Shown here: positions 56,000-64,000 of the stretch, piece after piece | How positions within the stretch are numbered: position 1 is the stretch's first letter | Layout: every line of letters starts with the position of its first letter | Assembly (NCBI GenBank): GCA_033807695.1 | Contig: CM066310.1 | Coordinates: 310,001-374,000 of the forward strand | Reading direction: 5' to 3' | Length of the DNA stretch: 64,000 nucleotides | Origin: Daedaleopsis sinensis | Taxonomy: Eukaryota > Basidiomycota > Agaricomycetes > Polyporales > Polyporaceae | Program-made: the position numbers and the translations under genes | Notes under the pieces: model-generated | Databases searched by the model: none | Seen by the model: the letters and a program-made list of their open reading frames with translations, nothing else | What the model was told of the DNA's origin: nothing

Positions 56000-58011
56000 T
56001 CAGATGACCCCGACCTCCTTCCCGGACGAGACGACGGACGCGCGGCTGAGGCGCGTGTCGCTGTACGTGCTCGAGTACGAGCTGTTGCGGTACACCATGC
56101 CCGTGCCCGTGCGCGGGAGCGGCCGCGGCCGCGGGCCCGTCCCGACCGTGTTCAGCACGCGCCCTGGGGACCCCAGCGTCGTGTACGTGCCCGGTCTCTG
56201 CATCTGTGTCTGCGGTTGGGCGTGCGTGTTCACGCTCGGGCGCGGGATGCCGTGCGCAGGCGCGGGCGCGGACGCCAGGCCGGGGGGCAGCGGGAACTCG
56301 GAGAGCGTCTCGTGGATGCGGCTGCTGCGCTCTGTCGGGGTGACCGCTGCGGCTGCGGACATGGACATGGACACGGAGCGCACGGGGGCCATGATGGACG
56401 AGTTGACGGACCGCAGGGGCACGGCGCGCGATGACGCCGCGCGCGCGGGGAGCGCGGTCGCGGGGCGCGAGCCGGGGTTCGACAGCGTGCGCGTGCGCTG
56501 GCGCGTCTTCGGGGGCAGGGGCCGCCCGGCGAGCTTGCTCGCGGCGGACACTGGGGGGTGCGAGTCCGTCGCGGAGGTCGAGCGGGTGGCCGAGGGCGGC
56601 TGCATGCCGGCGGTCTGGGGGAGGCGGAGCGGGCGCGGGACGGCCGTCCGCGTAGGCGTGGCGTGCGCCTGCGAGCTGGTGACGGAGCTCGAGTCGCGGG
56701 AGGCGGAGGACACGACGGAGCTCGCGGACGCGTTCGACTGCGTGCGGCTGCGAGCTGGGGCGCCCGTGTCGACGGATGTGACGCTCTCGGTTTCCACGGC
56801 ACTAAGACGGGGCTGCGAGGAGCTCGCGGATGTAGACCTTGAGAGTGTGCCCGTGCCGGGACGTGGGATTGGGGAGAACGAAGGGGGTGCATGCGACAAG
56901 TTTCCAAGCGAATGAGACTTTGAGAGATGCGACGGGGCGCGCGAGGGGGAAGGGTACATAGAGGGCTGCCTGGCGCTGTTGGTGGTGATGAGGCGGCGGG
57001 TGAGCAGTGAAGGAGCATCTTCGTCTTCGCTACACGGGGGATTAGAGGGAGTGGTTGCTGCACGGCGAGGTAAAACACTCGCCTGTCACTCCAGCCAAGG
57101 CCGGTCGTGAGACCCATGCCGGCGCGGAGTAGCGACTGGTCCTTGTGTCGTATCCTCCTACGCTGTGTGTCGCGCGGATCGCGGAAAATGCCAGATTTAG
57201 TCATGGTGCTAGCAGCTGCTCGAGACGGCGGGGATCAGGACATATGAACGGGAGAAGGATGGGCCGACGCACTAGACGATGCCACACTGAGTACACTGTT
57301 TGCGCGGTTTGCCGGCACATCGTTGTCGTCTTCAATGTACAACGAAAGTGTCGTAGTCCCGGCTCCGGGGAGCAGTTTCGAGCGTGGGGACAGCAGCCCA
57401 TCCCGGAACATAAGATGTCTAACCCACCCAGGCGTAAGCAAAAGAAGGAGGGGGCCAGGGCAAGGCACGCACGGTAAAGGAGTGTGAATGTCGATGCTCG
57501 AGTCCGACTCGCTGCCTCCGTCCTCTCCCTGCTTCTCGTCTTCGCTATCATCCTTATCCAACAGCGTCCCATAGTCCGAAATGACGGACCCGGCGTCGTC
57601 GTCCTTGTTTTTCACGCCCTTCCAGCTCGAGGGGACGGCCATGGCCGGGGTAGAGCGCATGGATGCTATCGGGGAGTGGAATGTCGCCGAGGACTTACGG
57701 CGGGGACGGGGAGTCCGTGCTATCATCGTCTCGACATCAGGGCTGTCGGGCCGCTTGTCTGGTCGGACGCGCTGGTTCTTCGACCGCGCTGGTCTCGTCT
57801 GTGCGGATTTGGGGACAGGCGGGAGGCTCCTGGGTACCCGAGCTGGCGTGAGTGGATGAGACTGGCTCTGAGGCTTGGCGAGACCTGACGCGGGAGAACT
57901 GGGCGACTTGGGCGTGCTCGGTCGACGAGGGCGCGGGGCGCTGCCAAAGACGGCGTTGGTCACCGTTGGGCTCGTCGGGGAGAGTGCATCGGCTAGGCCG
58001 TCGTCGGACAT
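56000..58011 (-). CDS. Ser/Pro-rich hypothetical protein, likely cytoskeletal or regulatory
   Basis: Four exons, 57473-58011, 57273-57418, 57083-57215 and 56000-57029, splice with agreeing phases to 615 residues. The start MSDDGLADALSP at 58011 is preferred over an in-frame upstream codon at 58128. The intron 57030-57082 has a GC donor (AG|GCGAGT). The protein is mostly disordered with Ser/Pro/Arg clusters. Two short parts look conserved: PHLMFRDGLLSPRSKLLP and MTKSGIFRDPRDTQRRRIRH followed by LRAGMGLTTGLGWSDSEDED and APSLLTRRL. I recall the GLGWSDSEDEDAPS segment from unnamed basidiomycete proteins. No catalytic domain is visible. GC-rich codons and clean splicing support a functional core gene. 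Confidence 0.8.
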
Positions 58012-58824
58012 GATGGGCAGAAAGGACAAGGTTGAAGAGAGAGGAAGGGAAGAAAGAGGGCTTCCGACCGCGTTGCGCGCCTGGTCTGCCACGGGGACAC
58101 AGGGGGACACCGGCTCGCTCAAGCGCAAATGAATGACACGAGACTGAGTGGCACGGCTTCCAGGATGTCTGGATGCAACAACCTCAGTCCGTCGAGCTGA
58201 CGAGGAGATCGTCCGGGTGAAGTGAGAGGTGAGGTGGAGGAAGATGGAGAGATGGACAAGGAGCGTATTCTCTCTCGTTAACGTACGTTAGTAACCCATG
58301 TGCTGCACTGGAAGCCACCATATGCCTCATAATAACATGCTGATGAACAACATGAGCATCACGATCTCAATCACAGGAAGCCCAGCGCATTTAGAGTTCG
58401 TGCAAACGCTGAGAAACCGAGGCGAATATTAACGCAATTTACAAGATCACCGGCTGACTGTAGCTACGAAGGCTGATCATCATCATTTCGCCGACAGATT
58501 GCCCTCGGCGTACTCTGGCGTACTCGGCGTCATCCTACGCGTTGACGTTGACATGCCCGGCAGCGTCGGAGGCACTCATAACAAGAAAGCGAACGCGTAG
58601 TCAATGTATCCAACCTCGTTGGCCGACGGACGACACACACTTCATGCCGATTGCGAATTGGCAACCAAGAGAGAAGGGGTCGGCAGGAGAATAATATTAG
58701 CAGGATGAGCCTTGAAGCTTGAAGAGTCCACGGGGCCACAGTATATCACCACCGATGCTATCCTAGTAGTAGTACCACGATGGGCGTCGTCCAACAGGAT
58801 ACATTTTTCAAACGAGACGGGGGT
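58012..58824. other. Intergenic region, 0.8 kb
   Basis: Promoter side of the minus-strand gene at 58011 and 3' side of the next minus-strand gene. No further gene is evident; the AT-richer part 58270-58450 shows nothing I can name. Confidence 0.35.
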
Positions 58825-59467
58825 TCATTTGTCCGTCTTCCGCCTCCGGAGCGAGTGCTTCTTGCCCACCGGGGCTTCCGAGGCTGTATCGCGATCCTGG
58901 TTGCCCGCGGAGGAAGCGTTGAACGCCTTGATGAACCCACTGCGGGAGAAAGATATCGACACAGCGTCGTTTGGGGTCAGCAAGTTCGGCCGAGCGATGC
59001 GCGCACTGCAGATGCCAGTGCAGCAGCGGACTGACCGTTGCGTGGCGTCGAGATACTGCTCCCGGTCGAACCGTTTGTCGGTCTTGACCGAGAGGCCGTT
59101 CGCGGAGACGTCGAGGCCTCTGTTCTTCAATCTGCGGGGCGGGCTCGACATGAGCACGGACATCGAGCACCCCTGTGTGGGACCGGCGGGGCACTCACGA
59201 ATCTTTTGTTGATTCGACCGCGCCCGAGACTGCCTTCTTGGCGTACACGAAGATGTATACGATGACACCGACGAACGAAAGCGTCTGTAGGAGGAGAGTG
59301 ATTGTTAGACGATGTCTGCTCCGTCCGTAACGCGCGCGAGTCGTCTGGTCCTCGGAAACCTACCAAGATCAGAACCACGTAGTCGACCCTGATAATGTGA
59401 CAACGACGTTGGTGTTTGCGCAGACATCCTCGCGGAGGCGACTAGCTTACCAGTTTGTTTGAGCCAT
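58825..59467 (-). CDS. Small single-pass membrane protein, conserved in basidiomycetes
   Basis: Five exons, 59451-59467, 59364-59388, 59199-59284, 59036-59131 and 58825-58939, all with GT-AG ends and matching phases, give 112 residues. The first two exons are only 17 and 25 bp. The protein starts MAQTNWVDYVVLILTLSFVG and has one transmembrane helix (about residues 6-27), then a charged cytosolic part (KKAVSGAVESTKDS), GLDVSANGLSVKTDKRFDRE, YLDATQRGFIKAFNAS and a basic tail RRRKTDK. The KTxKRxDREDYxDATQR pattern is one I recall as conserved in fungi, without a function. The microexons explain why no single long frame shows it. Confidence 0.8.
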
Positions 59468-59796
59468 AATGGCGGTAGTGAAAGAGCGTTGCGGAACACT
59501 GCAGTTTGGGAGAGAGTTGAGAGCTTCGGGACCAAGCCTGCCGATTACGGCTATGGGCGGGAGTCGTCATCATGCTTCGGAAGGCCGGGCCCTCCATCTC
59601 CGGCGGCGTCAAGGCGATACTTGAAGTGGTTTGTTCTGATACTTATATTCTTCCTTGAAGTTCTGCTGCTCACGATCTCCGTACGTGCTATGCGACTGTA
59701 GCCCACCAGAAATTGCGTGCATGATGCAGCTCATAATAGTTTGAAGTACCACTTGAATGTCTACTACAGCTAGCACGACGAGCTAACACACATCAA

Positions 59797-59867
59797 GCAT
59801 TCGTGGTGTAGCGGTAACATTGGGTCTTCCCATGGCCTAGCTCCGGGTTCGACTCCCGGCGGATGCA
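59797..59867 (+). tRNA. tRNA-Gly (anticodon CCC)
   Basis: A 71-base cloverleaf without intron. The acceptor arm pairs GCATTCG with CGGATGC (one G-T). The A box TGGTGTAGCGG and the B box GGTTCGACTCC are present. The T arm is CCGGG/CCCGG around TTCGACT. The anticodon loop is TTCCCAT, so the anticodon is CCC and reads GGG (Gly). A TTTT run follows at about 59870, a pol III terminator. The glycine identity and the discriminator A agree. Confidence 0.93.
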
Positions 59868-60053
59868 AATTTTGCTTCGCATTTGTCTCAACGGCACCCA
59901 ACGAACGTATGAAGGCGACAGGAACACATGTGCGCATAACTCAAGGGTATCACAGAGGAGGCCAGTCATAAGTACAGCCGTCCGACACAGAGATAGCAGC
60001 AAGAGTGGTTGCATGGCGCCCCACGCCCAACCTCAACATGAATGCAAGGCACA

Positions 60054-62144
60054 TCACCCGAGACCCAGTATAAGTCCGACAAGGTCCTTCCATCCACGCT
60101 TCACCAGCACCCGCAGCCCGCCCCCGTACTCCTCCCCAAGCCACTCCACAAAGCGCGCGTCGAGCCCGCTGAACGGCCCCAGCTCGAACGACATGACGTC
60201 TTTCGGCGTGAGCAGCACCGTCTGCGGGGCGGCGGACGACGGCCTGCTGCTGCACTTGCGCGTGTCGAGGAGCGTGGCGAAGCGCGAGAGGACTGCCGTC
60301 GTGTTCGCGTGGAAGGCCTCGAGCAGGGAGAGCGTCGTGAGGATCTGCCGCTCGCGCCGCGGGTTCGGGAGCGCAGCATCACGCGCGATCGGCTCGGGGA
60401 GGTTGCTGCGCTCCCCAGGGATGAACATGCCGTCCGACGGCGCGGGGACCTCCTCGGTCGTGACCGTCGCGTCGTTCTTGCTATTGCTGCCGCCGCCCGC
60501 CCATGTCCAGACGGACATCGTACTCGCGCGCCGGAGCGCGCGCGACGTCCGGCCGGTTGAGCTGCCCGTCGGGCGGCCCTCGATGCCGAGTCCGAGGCTG
60601 CGGACGTGCGTTTGGGACTTGGATGCGACCCGCGAGCCGAGGTCGTCCTCGCCTTCCAGACGGATGCTGCCCCAGTTCTCCGACCGGTAGGGGGAGTGGT
60701 GTTGGTAAGGAGAGTCGTGGTTATGTCGCCACGCACCCATCCAGAGCCCTGCGCACATCACGCAGACGTCCTCGTAGACACGCCAGACGTCTGTCCATGT
60801 CGAGCTGGTACTGTTCCGAGGCTTCCCGCTGTGGGATGATGGGTCGCAGCACGAGTCGGGGCTGTCCTCGGAGTCCAGCTGGAGCACACGATCTAGCTCA
60901 TTCCACTACAGTGAGAGGTGAGCGCCGTCCCGCAGTATGATGATATGCACTTACCAATCGAACGTCGCTCCAAGTGAAGCGTACGCTCGAGAGGCGATAA
61001 GAGGGAGCTCGGCCGTAGGATACCTCTACGGGTTTGGGCACAAAAAATGCTGGGCGATTGTTGGGAGTTGCGGAGCGGAGGTCGATGAGAAGGTCGTAAT
61101 ACGTTGGCTTATCCAGGAAGATAGAGTCCGTGGTGCAGGCTATCCACCCGCGACTAGACTTGCTCTCGGACTCCATTTTGTCGAGGTCGTTAAGAGTTAC
61201 CATGCCGAGAACCTTGACGCCTTCAGTGCTCTTGCCCTTCAATTTCCGGGGCGGCTCGTCACCGTCTTCGTCGTCGTCGTCGTAATTAGATACCAGCTCG
61301 CTGACCTGTTCCTGGTAGCACGTGTCGGCTGCGACCTGGCAGAGGATGCATGCGGCTTCGACTGGAGGGAGTGTGATGATGAGAACGCGACGGCGCCCGA
61401 GGATGTGCTTGTAGAGAGTCAGAGAAGAGGGACCGAGTATACGGAGGAGGTGAGGGAGGTGGACGGTGGGAGAGCAATCTGACGCAGGACCTTGGAGCTC
61501 TGCATCCCACCCTGACCAGGAGAGTGTACTTGAAGAGCTAGCAGCACTCGAGTCACGCACCTTGCGCTCCTCGAAGAACGCACGCGCAGGATCCCAGTCA
61601 CTCTCCACAGGCTCCAGAGTATCACGGTCCTCGAGCGAAGTATAGATTGAATTCACCAGCTCCTTCAAGGCCGCGACGTGCCTCCACGGGCGAGAACGAG
61701 AAGATTTTGCGAGTAGGATTCCGAGCGACGAGAGGCGAAAGCCGCGGTGTCCGTCCTCGGAGGTGCGTCGCCTGCGGAAGACGCAGACGCCTTGGTGGTC
61801 GTCATTGGTGAAGTACCTACCAAGAGAGGTCACGAACATTCAGGGAAGACAACGCAGATCACTTACACCACGTCGCGCTCTATCAGATGTAGACCGCTGG
61901 GCAAACAGCTGAATTCAACATTCGCGAGGTCCAAATCTGCGCGCGAGGATTAAGCATAGTCCTAGACAGGGTGGGTCGCTGGTCCTACCTTCTGTGGCCT
62001 TGAGCGACCAGTCAATGATGTTTCCTTGAGTTCTATGAAACGAAGCATGGAATATCGCCACTGTTTGAAGAGTGAGAGTCGGAAGAAGGGCATGAGGACG
62101 CCGTACGCACCCAAGTCCTGAGGAATTGAGTCTCCAGAATGCAT
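60054..62144 (-). CDS. DUF4484/LCHN-like (DENN-family) protein
   Basis: Five exons, 62111-62144, 61989-62060, 61867-61936, 60955-61816 and 60054-60905, splice with GT-AG ends and agreeing phases to 629 residues. The start MHSGDSIPQDLV at 62144 leads directly to VAIFHASFHRTQGNIIDWSL, the N-terminal longin-like part. YFTNDDHQGVCVFRRR follows, then RILGPSSLTLYKHILGRRRV and LIITLPPVEAACILCQVAAD, the signature of the LCHN/Anr2 group of DENN-related proteins. DENN proteins act on Rab GTPases in membrane traffic. A loop of acidic residues (DDDDEDGDE) and a Ser-rich insert are lineage-specific. The C-terminal VLLTPKDVMSFELGPFSGLD completes the family pattern. Head-to-head with sac3. Confidence 0.7.
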
Positions 62145-62590
62145 GAGCGTCAAGCTCCTTGAAGCGGCCGCTGGAATGTACAAAGGAGCGGCTGCGCCGT
62201 CCTCAAAAGGTGCGTCGAAAGCGCAAGTATTGTCGTTGAAATTGAGGAGGAGGTCGTCGTCGTCGTCAACGAGCACGAAACGCAGGACGAGCAAGGGCCT
62301 AGCGCGTAGATTTAGCGCGTAGCAAAGCTGACTAAGCGTTGTAGCCTAACATGGCAATCCCCGGGTCACGGCGTTGTGCGTCAATTCTCAGATTCCTCTT
62401 GTTCCGAACGTCGGTCACCGCTTTTCCATCCCTCGCTGGTCGTTCTCTGAGCCCTCTGTCTTCGCCCTGGTCTTGTTGCTCTCTTTGGGTACCCTCTACG
62501 CTCAGAAGAACTCACCGACCTCTACGCAAGCAGTGCCGATCACGACAGTCGGGGCAGACGTGTCCTTACCACCACGCTCACTGTGCCACA
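62145..62590. promoter_or_regulatory. Divergent promoter region between LCHN-like gene and sac3
   Basis: About 450 bp separate the two divergent starts, so the region should hold both promoters. An open frame on the minus strand (62294 to 62145) and one on the plus strand (62351 onward) extend into it but start with non-ATG or less likely codons. It is CT-rich on the plus strand before the sac3 ATG. Confidence 0.5.
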
Positions 62591-64000
62591 ATGATCCACA
62601 TACAAGGCGCAGCAGGAGACAAGCCGCGTCGACCGCTGCACTCGAAAAACAAGAAGTGGGTGGCAGGGCAAGTCGATGCGAAGAATGGTCACTCGAGCGA
62701 CGGGGAGAAATGGGAGCGTGGTACCTATCGCCGGCGTGGTCGCGGTCGCGGGGCACACACTCAACACGAGACGCATCTAGCAGTGGCTACCGAGCCGCAT
62801 GATGGTACCAGTGCGACAGAAGATGAGGGTATGAGTGGAGATAGTGGGCACGAAGAGGAGGAAGAGCAGGTCCAGCCGGAACTAGAGACCGCTGAGGAAC
62901 GAGAGAAGTTCTACCAGGAGGTACGGTTTATCACATCAGTGCTCAATGCGCGACTCATGCTGCTCCAAGCTCGTCAAACAACGAGAGGTCGAGCGTAAAC
63001 GCGCGATAGCGGAGGGCAAGATGGACGACCCCCTCGTGCCGAAGCGTTTGGACGAAGCTATCACCATGGTCGGGACTTGTATGGACATGTGCCCGAGGTT
63101 CGAGCGGTATCGGAGAGAACGAGAGAACAATCTCGACAAGTGGGAAGTCGTACGTGTATAATTGCTTCTGCTCCGTCGATTCTGGGGCTGCTGAATTCGG
63201 GAGGTCGAGTCGGGTCAGTCCAGGTGCGTGTCCCTGCATAGAGCGCGTCCAACGAACATTACATTCAAGTCAAGGGCTCACTGTATGTGGTTTAGATGAT
63301 CGTTATGCGCATTTTGCTGGCAAGTGACCTCGCGCGAAGAACTAAGAGTCTCCTGGCTTCATCCGGCTCGACCTTTTGGATTGCGTTACCCGTTGGTTCT
63401 GATGCTCACTGATACACCTCAAGATTCCCGGGACCAAACGCGTAGATCATAAGCGCGCTGTCAAGATTTACGAACGTGCAGCTGGCGACAAGACTATACC
63501 GTCGGATCTCAGGCCCCCCGCGGTACTTAAGGTCAGCGCCACGTCTTCTCCTGGTAGTTCACGTTCTTATGCGTGTGCAGAAAACCCTCAACTACTTGTT
63601 TCACGACTTGCTCATGCGAGAAGGCTTCCTACAAACTTACGACTTCATCCGCGATCGCTCCCGCGCGGTACGGAACGACTTTACCATGCAACACGAGACA
63701 GGGCCATTAGCAATGGAATGTCACGACCGTTGTGCCCGCTTCCATATCCTAGCTTTGCATCTCGCACGTGATAGTCCCCGATTCTCTATCCCTCTGGAAG
63801 AGCAACAGCTTATGAACAGTATGTTTTCTCTCTTTGCGTCCCTTTCGCCGCTAATATGGATGGACCGGAAGCACTTCAAAGTTTGAAGGAGTTCTACGAA
63901 GACCAGCGCGGCCGTTACCAGTCTCCCACAGAGCTCGAGATGCGCGTATATCATCGTCTCATACACATCCGTGATCAAAAGGAGCGTCACGAAGAAATCC
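62591..64000 (+). CDS. sac3: SAC3/GANP-type TREX-2 scaffold, 3' end outside the window
   Basis: Five exons are visible: 62591-62920, 62970-63149, 63424-63531, 63581-63818 and 63872 to beyond 64000, with agreeing phases. The second intron is long (274 bp) for this window. The start MIHIQGAAGDKPRRP is chosen over an in-frame upstream ATG at 62351 because the upstream stretch has no charged or conserved pattern. After a basic, Gly/Arg-rich and acidic N-terminus come the family signatures GTCMDMCPRFERYRRER, PGTKRVDHKRAVKIYERA and KTIPSDLRPPAVLKKTLNY, then LMREGFLQTYDFIRDRSRAV and KEFYEDQRGRY. Sac3 is the scaffold of TREX-2, which links transcription to mRNA export at nuclear pores. Confidence 0.92.

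Noticed and set aside
55800..56915. 371-residue plus-strand ORF
   Set aside because: It lies antisense to a spliced, phase-consistent minus-strand gene; GC-rich Ser/Arg codons leave the opposite strand open.
1..64000. CRISPR array, bacterial operon or phage features
   Set aside because: Introns, a eukaryotic tRNA with pol III boxes, LTR and Helitron elements and fungal gene families all indicate nuclear DNA; no regularly spaced direct-repeat array was seen.

Overview
The window looks like nuclear DNA of an Agaricomycete (mushroom-forming basidiomycete), perhaps of wood-decay type. The signs are many 48-65 bp spliceosomal introns, FunK1-type kinases, DUF6534-type membrane proteins, a TET/JBP-like dioxygenase gene, and Ty3/gypsy and Helitron remains. 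I cannot name the species.

Region by region. 13-573 holds a small hypothetical gene. 1095 to about 9018 is a GC-rich Ty3/gypsy retrotransposon on the minus strand, with gag, protease and pol and with a frameshift in gag; I found no matching LTR pair. It abuts, at about 9005-9018, an AT-richer Helitron Rep/helicase reading frame (9007-13662) that keeps the HUH nuclease part and has lost the helicase. 14133-24501 carries three intron-rich genes that look like one module: a basic/acidic chromatin-like protein (minus), a protein with a GDIVE-like C-terminal domain (plus), and a large TET/JBP-like 2-oxoglutarate dioxygenase fused to a long novel C-terminal region (minus, two in-frame stops). 24502-55999 is a gene-poor accessory zone: a decayed member of a large Agaricomycete family (26843-29534), three DUF6534 paralogues (29938-31610, 32150-34301, 52145-54284), an intact seven-helix membrane protein gene (37328-39014), an intact FunK1 kinase (39208-43025), a decayed second FunK1 (45729-48861), and decayed GTPase-like and APH-kinase-like genes (50150-51648). 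56000-64000 is compact core genome: a Ser/Pro-rich protein, a small single-pass membrane protein, tRNA-Gly(CCC), a DUF4484/LCHN-like DENN protein, and the start of the TREX-2 scaffold gene sac3.

How it fits together. The left and middle parts are transposon-derived or lineage-expanded families, and several copies are broken by single-base changes. All five in-frame stops I could place, and one catalytic Arg-to-Cys change, can be explained by C-to-T transitions. That suits a genome that methylates and mutates repeats, and the TET/JBP-like gene in the same window belongs to a family that oxidises methylcytosine. Gene models were spliced by eye; introns were accepted when donor, acceptor and reading phase all agreed. 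Where a start is not ATG this is stated.
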